Assembly: GCF_019396345.1 (NCBI RefSeq)
Contig: NZ_JAHKRM010000001.1
Span: 1-64,000, forward strand
Length of the DNA: 64,000 nucleotides
Direction: 5' to 3'
Source: Nonomuraea guangzhouensis
GTDB taxonomy: Bacteria; Actinomycetota; Actinomycetes; Streptosporangiales; Streptosporangiaceae
Shown: piece by piece, positions 49,987 to 59,140 of the stretch
Numbering within the stretch: the stretch's first letter is position 1
How the letters are laid out: each line of letters begins with the position of its first letter
The notes under the pieces: generated by a model
What the model saw: only the letters and a program-made list of their open reading frames with translations
The model's database searches: none
What the model was told of the DNA's origin: nothing
Translations under genes and position numbers: made by a program

Positions 49987-50880
49987 TCACAGTCCCAGCT
50001 CTCTCAGCTTCTCGCGGTTGGCCGCCTGATCGGCGATGTTCCGCTCAACCGACCGGCGGCCCGGCAGGGTGTCCTGCTCGATGATGACCCAGCCCTGGTA
50101 GCCGATCTCGTCGAGCACGCGGACGACACCCGGCAGGTCCAGCTCGCCCTCGCCCAGCGGGGCGAACCCGCCGCGGCCCATGAGCTCGCGCAGGTCCACG
50201 CCGTCGGCGAGGGCCTGGCCGAGTATCGCGGTGTCGCCGTCCTTGATGTGCACATGGCCGACCCGGTTCGACCAGTCGCGGAGCGCGGTCACCGGGTCGC
50301 CGCCGGCCAGCAGCAGGTGGCCGGTGTCGAGGCAGAGCTGCACGTCGGTCAGCTCCAGCAGCCGTTCGACGTCCTCGGGCGTCTCGACGTACGTGCCCAG
50401 GTGGTGGTGGAAGGCGGGCTCGAAGCCGCGTTCCCGGCAGCGGTCGGCCGCGATCTGCACCCGGGAGGCGTAGCCGGGCCAGTCGGCGGCGGCCAGCCCC
50501 GGAGCGTTCCCGCCCGGCCTGGCGAACCTGGCCGGCGAGCCCGAGCAGCCGAGCGTGGGCCGCGGCGCCAGGTGTTCGGGAGCGGCCGGAGCGGCGGCGA
50601 ACACGTCGAGCGTCGCCTCCAGCGCGACCAGCCCCTTCTCGAACTCCACGGGGTCGCTGTAGCGCAGGTCGGCCCAGCCGCCGGCGAGCAGCAGCCCGTC
50701 GAGCCGCTTCACCAGGTCCGCGCCGGTGCCCAGGTAGCCGATGGGTCCCAGGTCGATGCCCGCGTAGCCGGCGTCGGCGAGCGCGCGGACCATCCGGTCG
50801 GCGGTCAGCGGCGGCGGCGCGTCGGCCAGCTCGAACACACCGAAACTCACGGGGGCGTTGGCGACTCGTATCACTCGCAT
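49987..50880 (-). CDS. TIM-barrel sugar isomerase/dehydratase (IolE/IolH-like)
   Basis: A 297-residue xylose-isomerase-like TIM barrel. It starts RVANAPVSFGVFEL, has a metal-ligand pattern in FHHHLGTYV, LDTGHLLLAGGDP, VGHVHIKDG and a final Glu in GWVIIEQD, as in inosose dehydratases and sugar-phosphate isomerases. With the dehydrogenase next to it, the pair resembles IolG/IolE. Overlaps the PHP metallohydrolase gene by 10 bp. Assignment to 2-keto-myo-inositol dehydration is inference. Confidence 0.85.
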   Translation of the reverse strand: MRVIRVANAPVSFGVFELADAPPPLTADRMVRALADAGYAGIDLGPIGYLGTGADLVKRLDGLLLAGGWADLRYSDPVEFEKGLVALEATLDVFAAAPAAPEHLAPRPTLGCSGSPARFARPGGNAPGLAAADWPGYASRVQIAADRCRERGFEPAFHHHLGTYVETPEDVERLLELTDVQLCLDTGHLLLAGGDPVTALRDWSNRVGHVHIKDGDTAILGQALADGVDLRELMGRGGFAPLGEGELDLPGVVRVLDEIGYQGWVIIEQDTLPGRRSVERNIADQAANREKLRELGL

Positions 50881-52055
50881 AGCGCTATTACCTCGTTCTC
50901 ATACGTTTCCAGGCGATGCCGTCCCTCTCCCACAGGGACTCGTACCCGCTCACCGCGGATGACCTGGCGATCGCCCCCAGGGCGCACCAGGACGAGGCCG
51001 TCGGCGTCGAGCGCGAGCAGTTCGTCGCCCAGCCGGAGCAGCAGCGGCTCGCCGGGCCCCGCGGAGATCGCGGTACGGCCCGCGGCGACGGCATCGAAGA
51101 TCGTGCTGGTGTCCTCGGCCAGGACCCAGGTGGTGGGCGCGCCCGGCAGGCCGTCGTCGCCGATCCGGTGGAAGTCGCTGGCGCCGATCGCGACCAGGTC
51201 CGGGTGCCAGGCGTCGGCCCAGGCCAGGGGCGCGCCCCAGCGCCGGTCCCACCAGCCGGAGTGCCAGACCTCGGCGATCCGCGGCCGTTCGGCCACCGGC
51301 TGGAGCCAGGCGCAGTCGCCGCCGAGCGGGTGGTTGATCGAGATCAGCCCGCCCTCGCGCGCGGCGTGCCGGACCCAGGAGTCGGCGGGCTGCCGGAAGT
51401 CCACCCAGCCGACGTCGCCGAACACGTTGGCGTGCCCCCGGTCGGTGGTGACCTCCTGGCCGGGCAGCAGCGCGATGCCGCGGTCGTCCCCGAGCCATGG
51501 GTGGTGGCTGACGGTGTTGTGGTCGGTGACGACCAGGAAGTCGAGGCCGCGGCCCTTGGCCAGCTCGGCCAGCTCGGGGACGGTCAGCACGCCGTCGCTG
51601 TGGACGGTGTGGGCGTGGAAGTCGCCGGCGAACCAGCGCAGGCCGTCGACACCGGGCAGGTCGCGGCGCGGCGGCCGTTCCCCGTGCGGCGGCTCCTCGA
51701 CCACCGGCCGCGGCGGCACGGCGGACTCGGTGATGATCTCCAGCGTGTAGTCGAGGCCCTGCGGCGGCACCCGGTGCAGCCGCAGCCACACCTGCCACGT
51801 CCCCGCCTTCAGCTCGCCGGGCAGGTAGCCGGGCGTCGCCCAGTCGGTGGTGATCGTGTACTCGTCGCGCGCGCCGCCCGACCAGCCCCGGAACCCCTCG
51901 GGCGAGCCGCACCCGAGATCGAGCACCCCTTGCGACCGGTCGAAACTCAGCCGCACGGTCAGCGCGGCCGTGCCGCCGGGCACCTCGAAGGGCACCTCGC
52001 GCAGGATCCGCTCCAGCCGGTCGTCCAGGCTCCAGTGGCCGCGGATCAGGGTCAT
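50871..52055 (-). CDS. CehA/McbA-type PHP-domain metallohydrolase
   Basis: A 394-residue protein. The first 140 residues form a beta-rich domain, followed by a PHP domain with metal ligands in DFHAHTVHSDG, VTDHNTVS, GQEVTT, INHPLGGD and GASDFHRIGDD. CehA-like proteins are metal-dependent phosphoesterases or amidases. Cytoplasmic. Its place between the ATPase gene (4-bp overlap) and the isomerase gene (10-bp overlap) suggests it removes a phosphate or phosphodiester from the imported compound (inference). Confidence 0.87.
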   Translation of the reverse strand: MTLIRGHWSLDDRLERILREVPFEVPGGTAALTVRLSFDRSQGVLDLGCGSPEGFRGWSGGARDEYTITTDWATPGYLPGELKAGTWQVWLRLHRVPPQGLDYTLEIITESAVPPRPVVEEPPHGERPPRRDLPGVDGLRWFAGDFHAHTVHSDGVLTVPELAELAKGRGLDFLVVTDHNTVSHHPWLGDDRGIALLPGQEVTTDRGHANVFGDVGWVDFRQPADSWVRHAAREGGLISINHPLGGDCAWLQPVAERPRIAEVWHSGWWDRRWGAPLAWADAWHPDLVAIGASDFHRIGDDGLPGAPTTWVLAEDTSTIFDAVAAGRTAISAGPGEPLLLRLGDELLALDADGLVLVRPGGDRQVIRGERVRVPVGEGRHRLETYENEVIALCE

Positions 52056-53122
52056 GCCGACACCAGCTCGCCGTCGCGGTAGACCAGGGCCCGGTCGCGG
52101 CGGGGCGTGGCGAAGCCGTCGACGCCCAGCTCGGGCTCGTCGCCCTCGGGCACGACCGCTTGGACGAGCACGTCGCCGACCTCCAGCGTCACCAGGTGGG
52201 ACGCGCCCAGGTTCTCCACGATGGCCACCTTTCCGCCCAGGGAGCCCTCAGCGGGCTCGGCCGAGTAGGTGTTGTACTCGGGCCGCACGCCGTACACGAT
52301 CCGCTCGCCGTCGACCAGCAAGCCCTCGGCCGAGACGGGGACCGGCACCTTGCACCCGGCCACCTCCAGCGTGTCACCGCGGACGGTCCCGTCGAGCAGG
52401 TTCATCGGCGTCGAGCCGATGAACCCCGCGACGAAGGTGTTGGCGGGCCGCTGGAACACCTCGGCCGGGGTGCCGATCTGGCGGATGTGCCCGGCCTCCA
52501 TGACGGCCATCCGGTCGGCCATGGCCAAGGCCTCGGCCTGGTCGTGGGTGACGAAGACGGTGGTCACGCCGAGCTCGCGCTGGAGTTTCTTCAGGAACGT
52601 ACGGGCCTCCAGCCGGAGCCGGGCGTCGAGGTTCGACAGCGGCTCGTCGAACAGGAACGCCTTCGCCTGCGTCGCCATGACGCGGGCCAGCGCGACCCGC
52701 TGCTGCTGGCCGCCGGACAGCTGGCCGGGGCGCCGGTCCATGAGCTGGTCCAGGCCCAGCCGGGTGCCGACCTCCAGGGCCTTGCGCTGCCGGTCGGCCT
52801 TGCCGACCTTCTTGATGCGCAGCGGGTAGGCGATGTTGTCGGTGACGTCCATGTGCGGGAACAGCGCGTAGTCCTGGAAGACCATCGCGATGTCCCGACC
52901 GCCCGGCTGGACGCCGGTGACGTCGCGGTCGCCGATGACGACGGCGCCGCCGGTGGCGGTCTCCAGCCCGGCGATCGTGCGCAGCAGCGTGGTCTTGCCG
53001 CAGCCGGACGGGCCGAGCAGGGCGAAGAACTCGCCGTCGGGGATGGCCAGGTCGAGCGAGTCGAGCGCTTTGACTCCCCCGGGATAGACCTTGGTCAGTC
53101 CTCGCAGTTCGATTGCGGCCAT
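52052..53122 (-). CDS. Carbohydrate ABC transporter ATPase (MalK/UgpC-like)
   Basis: A 356-residue ATPase with Walker [10 protein letters not shown], signature SGGQQQR, Walker B FLFDEPLSNLD, H-loop THDQ and a C-terminal TOBE region from about residue 240. Most actinomycete CUT1 importers borrow the shared MsiK ATPase, so a dedicated ATPase is notable. Its ATG shares one base with the stop of the permease gene upstream. ATG at 53122 rather than an earlier in-frame codon is clear because upstream sequence is the permease in another frame. Confidence 0.92.
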   Translation of the reverse strand: MAAIELRGLTKVYPGGVKALDSLDLAIPDGEFFALLGPSGCGKTTLLRTIAGLETATGGAVVIGDRDVTGVQPGGRDIAMVFQDYALFPHMDVTDNIAYPLRIKKVGKADRQRKALEVGTRLGLDQLMDRRPGQLSGGQQQRVALARVMATQAKAFLFDEPLSNLDARLRLEARTFLKKLQRELGVTTVFVTHDQAEALAMADRMAVMEAGHIRQIGTPAEVFQRPANTFVAGFIGSTPMNLLDGTVRGDTLEVAGCKVPVPVSAEGLLVDGERIVYGVRPEYNTYSAEPAEGSLGGKVAIVENLGASHLVTLEVGDVLVQAVVPEGDEPELGVDGFATPRRDRALVYRDGELVSA

Positions 53123-53940
53123 CAGCGCTTGATCCCTCCGTGGAAGCGGAAGCCGTACTTCTTGCTGACGAACAGGTACATGAGCACCACAGGGACCGAA
53201 TAGAGCAGGCCGAACGTGGACAGCAGGGTGAGGTTGGCCTGGCCGCCCTCGGTGTACAGCGTGTACATGATGACTGCCGCGGGCTGCTTCTCGACATCGC
53301 TCAGCAGCAGGTACGGCATCAGGAAGTTGCCCCACACGTTGGCCACGGCCCACACCGCGATCGTCGCCAGCCCCGGCCGTACCAGGGGAACGACCACGTG
53401 GCGGACGATCTGCAGCGGCGAGGCCCCGAAGACCCGCGCCGACTCCTCGTACGACTTCGGCGTCGAGTCCATGAAGTCCTTGAGCATGAAGATCGCCGCG
53501 GGCAGCAGGCCACCGGTCAGGATGAGGATCAGCCCGAACTGCGAGTCGATCAGGTTCAGCTCGACGGCCAGCTGGAACAGCGGCACCATCGCGGCCGTGC
53601 CGGTGATGATCGAGGACAGCAGCAGCAGCGCGTAGAGCAGCGCGTCGCGTCCCGGCAGCCGCACCCGGCTCAGCGCGTACGCGGCCAGCGCCGCGAACAG
53701 CACCACGAGCAGGGCCGTGCCGACCGCCAGCACCAGCGAGTTCACCAGCGACGGCAGCGCGTACGGGTGCTCCAGGATCGCCGTGAAGTTGTCCATGGTG
53801 AAGTCGGGCACCCGGACCTCGTAGGTGGGGTCCGAGGTGAACGGCGCGGCGGCCAGCCACAGCAAGGGGATGGTGAAGAAGGCCAGCAGCACCGCGATCA
53901 GCGTGTAGAAGCCGATCCGGCCCAGCACGAACCGCGTCAT
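53122..53940 (-). CDS. Carbohydrate ABC permease (MalG-like)
   Basis: A 272-residue permease with six helices. The EAA loop is YEESARVFGASPLQIVRHVVVPLVRPGLATI. The N-terminus ends helix 1 with FTIPLLWLAAAPFTSDP as in CUT1 MalG homologues. It overlaps the MalF-like gene by 4 bp and the ATPase gene by one base. It forms the channel with its MalF-like partner. Confidence 0.92.
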   Translation of the reverse strand: MTRFVLGRIGFYTLIAVLLAFFTIPLLWLAAAPFTSDPTYEVRVPDFTMDNFTAILEHPYALPSLVNSLVLAVGTALLVVLFAALAAYALSRVRLPGRDALLYALLLLSSIITGTAAMVPLFQLAVELNLIDSQFGLILILTGGLLPAAIFMLKDFMDSTPKSYEESARVFGASPLQIVRHVVVPLVRPGLATIAVWAVANVWGNFLMPYLLLSDVEKQPAAVIMYTLYTEGGQANLTLLSTFGLLYSVPVVLMYLFVSKKYGFRFHGGIKR

Positions 53941-54863
53941 TTCTTACTCCTGAGCAGGCGCAGGTAGAACACCGCCACGACCAGGTTGATCAGCAGGATC
54001 ACCGTGGAGACGGCGGCGCCGTAGCCCAGCTCCTGGCCCAGCAGCGCGACCTTGTAGACGTGGACGGCCAGCACCTCGGTCTGACCGTCGGGCCCGCCCG
54101 CGGTGAGCATGAACGGGGTGAAGTCGTTGAACGTCCACAGGCTGATCAGCAGGAGGTTCGTCAGGATGTGTCCCCTGATGTGGGGGAACACCACGTCACG
54201 CAACTGCTGCCAGCCGGAGGCCCCGGCCAGGCGGGCGCTCTCCAGGTGCGAGGGCGGCACGTTCCCGAGCGCGGCGCCGTACAGCATCATCGAGAACGCG
54301 GCGCCGCGCCAGGTGTTGAAGACGACGATCGACAGCATCGGGTGGTCGAGCAGCGGCGCGAAGCCCGGCAGGTGGAGCAGCGCCTGGAGCGTGCCGCCGT
54401 CGCGGTCGAGCAGCGCCACCCACAGGAACGAGACGACGGCGCTGGGCAGGATCCAGGCCAGGATGACCAGGCCCTCGACGGCCCGCTTGAGCGGCCCGGT
54501 GCGATCACGCATCAGCCAGGCGATCGTGAACCCGAGCACGACCTGGCCGATGACGGCCGACCCGAGCACGAACTGGACGGTCAGCCAGGTGGAGTCCCAG
54601 AACGCGGGATCGGAGACCGCCTTGACGAAGTTGTCGAAGCCGACGAGCTTGGGCTCGGCGGCGGCGGTGCCCGTGAGGCGGTAGTTGGTGAGGCCGAGGT
54701 AGAGGACCCAGAGCGCGGGGAAGACCAGGAACACCGCGATCAGCGCCAGCGCGGGCGCCACGAAGGCGCCCGCTCTCAGCCTGCCCAGGCCCGCCGCGTC
54801 AGAGCTGTAGCGGCGGGCGGGCGCGTCATCGACGACCTCAGGAGGCGATGTTGCCTGCGCCAC
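53937..54863 (-). CDS. Carbohydrate ABC permease (MalF-like)
   Basis: A 308-residue permease with six helices and a 30-residue cytoplasmic N-terminal tail. The conserved loop is LESARLAGASGWQQLRDVVFPHIRGHIL. The FVAPALALIAVFLVFPALWVLYLGLTNY helix is typical of CUT1 permeases. The start at 54863 makes a 26-bp overlap with the binding-protein gene, unusually long for this operon, so a start slightly downstream is possible. Confidence 0.9.
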   Translation of the reverse strand: MAQATSPPEVVDDAPARRYSSDAAGLGRLRAGAFVAPALALIAVFLVFPALWVLYLGLTNYRLTGTAAAEPKLVGFDNFVKAVSDPAFWDSTWLTVQFVLGSAVIGQVVLGFTIAWLMRDRTGPLKRAVEGLVILAWILPSAVVSFLWVALLDRDGGTLQALLHLPGFAPLLDHPMLSIVVFNTWRGAAFSMMLYGAALGNVPPSHLESARLAGASGWQQLRDVVFPHIRGHILTNLLLISLWTFNDFTPFMLTAGGPDGQTEVLAVHVYKVALLGQELGYGAAVSTVILLINLVVAVFYLRLLRSKK

Positions 54864-56232
54864 CGACGATTCCTTCGAGCTTCTTCTGGTAGTCGGCGGC
54901 GGCCTGGTCGGGTGCCGTGCCCCCGACGACGGCGGCCGTGGCCTCCTGGAGCGCGGCCGACACCTGCGGGTAGACGGCGACCGGCGGCCGGTAGGCCGTC
55001 AGCGGCAGCACCTTCTCCGAGATGAACGTCAGCAGCGGCTCCCCGGCGAGGATCTCCTTGTTGACGTCCGTACGCGGGGTGATGCGCACGTTGCCGTTCT
55101 TGGTCTCCTCCTTCAGCCCTTCCGGCGAGAGCGTGAAGGCCAGCAGGTCGAAGGCCTCCTTCGGATGCTTGCTGTTGGGATTGACGGTACGCAGCGCGCC
55201 GCCCGACATGCTGACGAAGTCCTGGCCGCGCAGCCCCTTGCCCGGCTCCATAGCCGGGATCATGGCGTAGCCCACGGTCTGGTCGCGGTCGGCCATCTTG
55301 GCCACGCCGGTCTGGGGGTTGACGACGCCGCGCCAGAAGTAGTCGCCCTCCATCAGGATGCCGATCTTGCCGCCGGCGAACTGCTGGAAGGACTTGTCGC
55401 GGCCCTTGGCCTCCTGCTGGAGCTTGGGGTCGCCGAGGCCGCTGCCGCCGTAGATCTTCTGGTAGAGGCCGAGCGCGTCCTTGAGCGGCTGGGAGGCGCC
55501 GGTCCACTTGCCGTCCTTCTGGACCTCACCGCCCGCGCCCGCCAGCAGCGGGAGCACGCCCTGCATCGAGGTGGCCTCGCCCATCGCGGTGCCCGCGTTG
55601 ATCTGGATCGGCACCGGGACGCCCGACGACTTCAGCTTGGTGCCGGCGTCGAGGATCTCCTGCCAGCTCTTCGGCTGCCAGTCGGCCGGCAGGCCCGCCT
55701 TCTGGAAGAGCGTCTTGTTGAAGTAGAGCACCCGGCCGTCCGTACCGACGGGCAGCGCGTACTTCTTGCCGTTGAACGTGGCCAGCCCCTGCACCGACTC
55801 GGGGATCTGCTGCCAGCCGTCCCAGCTGTCGGCGCTCGCCCCGACGACGTCGGACAGCGGCTTGATGTAGCCCGCCTCGGCGAACTCGCCGGCCCAGATG
55901 CCGTCGATGTCGATCACGTCCGCGCCCTTGCCCGACTTCAGGTCGAGGGAGAGCTTGGTCTTGTACTGCTCGTCGTCGACACCGCTGGGGACGAACTTGA
56001 CCTTGACGTCCTTCCCCTTCGCCTTCTCGGCCGCCTCGAACTTGGGGACGACCCAGTTGGCGAGGAAGTCGGCCGCCGCCGCGTTCTTGCCACCCGCGAT
56101 GGCGTTCTGCGCGATGGTTAACTCGATCGTGTCCCCTCCGTCGCCGCCGGACGACTGGCCGCACGCGGCGAGCCCCAGCGTGGACACGGCGAGGACCGCG
56201 ACCATGCCAACCGACCTATTCCGCAATCCCAT
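54838..56232 (-). CDS. Carbohydrate-binding lipoprotein of the ABC importer
   Basis: A 464-residue solute-binding protein. The signal peptide ends in lipobox LAAC (Cys24), so it is a surface lipoprotein. The mature part has the CUT1 (family 1) pattern: GKKYALPVGTDGRVLYFNKTLFQKAGLP, KIGILMEGDYFW and a C-terminal VYPQVSAALQEATAAV. It should deliver an oligosaccharide-like ligand to the permeases. It is the first gene of the operon. A copy of the 23-bp operator lies 39-61 nt upstream of its ATG. Confidence 0.92.
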   Translation of the reverse strand: MGLRNRSVGMVAVLAVSTLGLAACGQSSGGDGGDTIELTIAQNAIAGGKNAAAADFLANWVVPKFEAAEKAKGKDVKVKFVPSGVDDEQYKTKLSLDLKSGKGADVIDIDGIWAGEFAEAGYIKPLSDVVGASADSWDGWQQIPESVQGLATFNGKKYALPVGTDGRVLYFNKTLFQKAGLPADWQPKSWQEILDAGTKLKSSGVPVPIQINAGTAMGEATSMQGVLPLLAGAGGEVQKDGKWTGASQPLKDALGLYQKIYGGSGLGDPKLQQEAKGRDKSFQQFAGGKIGILMEGDYFWRGVVNPQTGVAKMADRDQTVGYAMIPAMEPGKGLRGQDFVSMSGGALRTVNPNSKHPKEAFDLLAFTLSPEGLKEETKNGNVRITPRTDVNKEILAGEPLLTFISEKVLPLTAYRPPVAVYPQVSAALQEATAAVVGGTAPDQAAADYQKKLEGIVGGAGNIAS

Positions 56233-56270
56233 GCAAACCCTCCGACACGTCCTAAAGGCACGACGGTGGC

Positions 56271-56293
56271 CAATATGTCATGACATCCAGATG
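56271..56293 (-). promoter_or_regulatory. Operator copy 1 (binding-protein operon side)
   Basis: Core ATGTCATGACAT (56275-56286), a perfect palindrome, with flanks that on the minus strand read CATCTGG before the core and TATTG after it. It lies 39-61 nt upstream of the binding-protein ATG. It is an inverted near copy of the element at 56419-56441 (18 of 23 positions equal). Confidence 0.7.
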
Positions 56294-56418
56294 ACGTAAA
56301 GGTCCGCCGATATTTCGCCCATGTGTCCACATGCTGCATCTTTGTTACGAGGAGGTCTCGGTGCCGGCGACCCACTCAAACGGGGATTCGGTTGGCACAC
56401 AATCCCCCACATAGCGGA

Positions 56419-56441
56419 CATCCGAATGTCATGACAATATG
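56419..56441 (+). promoter_or_regulatory. Operator copy 2 (iol side)
   Basis: Core TGTCATGACA (56427-56436) preceded by CATCCGAA and followed by ATATG. It lies 38-60 nt upstream of the iolC start. Near-identical spacing to both divergent genes implies one dimeric repressor or activator controls both. GntR- or LacI-type binding is plausible; no regulator gene of either type is in the window. Confidence 0.7.
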
Positions 56442-56478
56442 CCTTAGTAGGCAATAAGGCTCCGTCTCTGGAGGTGCG

Positions 56479-57402
56479 TTGTACGACCTGATCACGATCG
56501 GCCGCTCCGGTGTCGACATCTATCCGCTGCAGACCGGCGTAGGGCTGGCCCACGTCGAGACCTTCGGTAAATTCCTCGGCGGGAGCCCGACAAACGTCTC
56601 GGTCGCGGCCGCGCGCCACGGGCTGCGCGCCGCGGTGATCACCGCGGTGGGCGCCGACCCCTTCGGAGAGTTCGTCCGGCAGGCGATCCGCGGGTTCGGC
56701 GTGGACGACTCCTTCGTGGCCACCGTCGACGGTCCCCCGACGCCTGTCACGTTCTGCGAGATCTTCCCGCCTGACGACTTCCCGCTCTACTTCTACCGGG
56801 GCGAGCATCCGCCGGACCTGCGACTGACCGCCGAATCGCTGGACCTGGCCGCGATCCGCGAGGCGAAGCTGTTCTGGTTCACCGGCACCGGTCTGAGCAA
56901 GGAGCCGAGCCGAGCCGCGCACGCCGCCGCGCTGGCCGCGCGTACGTCCGGCTGGACCGTGTTCGACCTGGACCACCGCCCGATGCTCTGGGAGTCGCCC
57001 GAAGCCTCCCAGGAGGCGGTACGCCAGGCGCTCCCGTACGCCAACGTCGCCGTCGGCAACCTCGACGAGGTGGAGAACGCGGTCGGCACCCGCGACCCGG
57101 AGGCGGCCGCGCAGGCGCTGCTCGACGCCGGGATGCGCGTCGCGATCGTCAAGATGGGCCCGCACGGGGTGCTGGCCCGCAGCAAGGACGAGTACGCCGT
57201 GGTGGAGCCGGTCAAGATCGACGTGGTGAACGGCATCGGCGCGGGCGACGCGTTCGGCGGCGCCGTGTGCCTGGGCCTGCTCAGCGGCTGGACGCTGGAG
57301 CGTACGGTCCGCTTCGCCAACGCGGCGGGCGCCTTCGTGGCCGCCCGCCTGGCCTGCGCCGACGCGATGCCCACGACTGACGAGGTGCTGGCACTCCTAT
57401 GA
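56479..57402 (+). CDS. iolC: 5-dehydro-2-deoxygluconokinase IolC
   Basis: A 307-residue PfkB-family kinase. The opening DLITIGRSGVDIYPLQ and GGSPTNVSVAAARHG are characteristic of IolC, and the catalytic Asp lies in NGIGAGDAFGGA near residue 255. It phosphorylates 2-deoxy-5-keto-gluconate in myo-inositol breakdown. The start is TTG at 56479 with GGAGG four bases before it. It leads the plus-strand iol operon and overlaps the aldolase gene by 4 bp. Confidence 0.92.
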   Translation: MYDLITIGRSGVDIYPLQTGVGLAHVETFGKFLGGSPTNVSVAAARHGLRAAVITAVGADPFGEFVRQAIRGFGVDDSFVATVDGPPTPVTFCEIFPPDDFPLYFYRGEHPPDLRLTAESLDLAAIREAKLFWFTGTGLSKEPSRAAHAAALAARTSGWTVFDLDHRPMLWESPEASQEAVRQALPYANVAVGNLDEVENAVGTRDPEAAAQALLDAGMRVAIVKMGPHGVLARSKDEYAVVEPVKIDVVNGIGAGDAFGGAVCLGLLSGWTLERTVRFANAAGAFVAARLACADAMPTTDEVLALL

Positions 57403-58304
57403 GCGACATCACGCTGTCCCGAGCCGCCCGCTACGCCCACCTGACCGACATCCGGGCCACCAGGCCGGAGGAGATCGAGCGCGCCGCCGCCCGGCGGCAA
57501 CGGCGCGGGCTGCCGGGCGAGGGCGAGCGGCTGCTGATCATCGCGGCAGACCATCCGGCCCGTGGCTCGCTGGCCGTCCGTGACCGGCCGTTGGCCATGG
57601 CCAGCCGCACCGACCTGCTCGACCGGCTCCAGACGGCGCTGGCCAGGCCCGGTGTCGACGGCATCCTGGCCTCCCCCGACGTGCTGGAGGACCTGCTGCT
57701 GCTCGGCGCGCTGGAGGACAAGCTGGCCTTCGGCTCGATGAACCGGGGCGGCCTGCAGGGCTCGGTGTTCGAGCTGGACGACCGGTTCACCGGTTTCGAC
57801 GCGGCCTCCATCGACGCCATGCGCCTCGACGGCGGCAAGATGCTCTGCCGCATCGACCCGGCCGACCACGCGACGGTCACCACGCTGGAGTCGTGCGCCC
57901 ACGCGGTCAGCGACCTGGCCCGCAGGCGGCTGCTGGCGATGGTCGAGCCGTTCTGGTCGGCGCGCACGGAGACGGGCGTCCTGCGCAACGACCTGTCGCC
58001 CGACGCGGTCATCAGGTCGATCAGCGTCTGCCAGGCGCTCGGCACCACCTCCGCCTACACCTGGCTGAAGATCCCCGTGGTCGCCGAGATGGAACGCGTC
58101 ATGGCCGCCACCACGCTGCCCGCGCTGCTGCTCGGCGGTGACCCGCCCGACATCGACGCGGCCTACGCGAGCTGGGACCGCGCGCTGCGCCTGCCGGGTG
58201 TGCGCGGGCTCGTCATCGGCCGCGCGCTGCTCTACCCTCCGGACGACGACGTCGCCGGCGCCGTGGACGGTGCGGCCGCCCTGGTTCGAGAGGTGCGCTC
58301 ATGA
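57399..58304 (+). CDS. Cgl0159-type aldolase-like (beta/alpha)8 protein of inositol catabolism
   Basis: A 301-residue TIM barrel of the Cgl0159 type, which sits in the Corynebacterium glutamicum iol cluster. Conserved pieces are RRGLPGEGERLLIIAADHPARG, NRGGLQGSVFELDDRFTGF and a candidate Schiff-base Lys in TYTWLKIPVV. It probably replaces IolJ as the aldolase that splits 2-deoxy-5-keto-gluconate-6-phosphate into dihydroxyacetone phosphate and malonate semialdehyde (inference from family and position). Overlaps both neighbours by 4 bp. Confidence 0.85.
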   Translation: MSDITLSRAARYAHLTDIRATRPEEIERAAARRQRRGLPGEGERLLIIAADHPARGSLAVRDRPLAMASRTDLLDRLQTALARPGVDGILASPDVLEDLLLLGALEDKLAFGSMNRGGLQGSVFELDDRFTGFDAASIDAMRLDGGKMLCRIDPADHATVTTLESCAHAVSDLARRRLLAMVEPFWSARTETGVLRNDLSPDAVIRSISVCQALGTTSAYTWLKIPVVAEMERVMAATTLPALLLGGDPPDIDAAYASWDRALRLPGVRGLVIGRALLYPPDDDVAGAVDGAAALVREVRS

Positions 58305-59140
58305 CATACCTTCCGTACGGAAAGGCCGCCAGCGGGCCGTGGTCGGTGGAGATCACGCCCTCCTTGGCCGGTTGGACCTACTCGGGGCTGCGCGTCGCCC
58401 ACCTCGGCGGCGACCCGGTCTCCTTCTCCACCGGCGAGGAGGAGATGCTGATCCTGCCGCTGTCGGGCTCGTGCACGGTGACGTGTGGTGCCGAGCGGTT
58501 CGAGCTGACGGGCCGCGCGTCGGTGTTCGCCGGCCCCTCCGATTTCGCCTATATCCCGATTTCTACGGATGTGACGGTGGAGGGGTCGGGACAGATCGCG
58601 TTCCCGTCCGCTCGGGCGACCCGGCGACTTGCTCCCCGGTACGTCCCGGCCTCGGCGGTGCCGATCGAGATCCGCGGCGCGGGCCAGGCCAGCCGACAGG
58701 TGAACAACTTCTGCGCCCCCGACGTCTTCGAGTGCGACAAGCTCGTGGCCGTGGAGGTGCTCACGCCGGGCGGCAACTGGTCGTCCTATCCGCCGCACAA
58801 GCACGACACCCTCCATGAGGGCGAGGCCGTGCTCGAGGAGATCTACTACTTCGAGGTGGCCGACGACGGCCTCGGCTACCAGCGCGTCTACAGCTCCGAG
58901 CGGGGCCAGATCGACACGCTGGCCGAGGTCTCGTCCGGTGACGTGGTGCTGGTGCCCTACGGCTACCACGGCCCGTCGATGGCCGCGCCCGGCTACGACC
59001 TGTACTACCTGAACGTCCTGGCCGGACCCGCCGACGAGCGGTCGATGGCGTTCTGCGACGACCCCCGGCACGCCTGGATCCGCTCCTCCTGGGCAGGCCA
59101 GGACATCGACCCGCGACTGCCGTTCGGGAGGACCTCATGA
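58301..59140 (+). CDS. iolB: 5-deoxy-glucuronate isomerase IolB
   Basis: A 279-residue bicupin. The metal ligands lie in YPPHKHDT (HxH) and in the following acidic LEEIYYFEV strand, with a late His in PYGYHGPSMAAPGYDLYYLNVLAG. This is the standard IolB pattern. It converts 5-deoxy-glucuronate to 2-deoxy-5-keto-gluconate. It overlaps the aldolase and iolD genes by 4 bp each, so the block is tightly co-translated. Confidence 0.93.
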   Translation: MTYLPYGKAASGPWSVEITPSLAGWTYSGLRVAHLGGDPVSFSTGEEEMLILPLSGSCTVTCGAERFELTGRASVFAGPSDFAYIPISTDVTVEGSGQIAFPSARATRRLAPRYVPASAVPIEIRGAGQASRQVNNFCAPDVFECDKLVAVEVLTPGGNWSSYPPHKHDTLHEGEAVLEEIYYFEVADDGLGYQRVYSSERGQIDTLAEVSSGDVVLVPYGYHGPSMAAPGYDLYYLNVLAGPADERSMAFCDDPRHAWIRSSWAGQDIDPRLPFGRTS

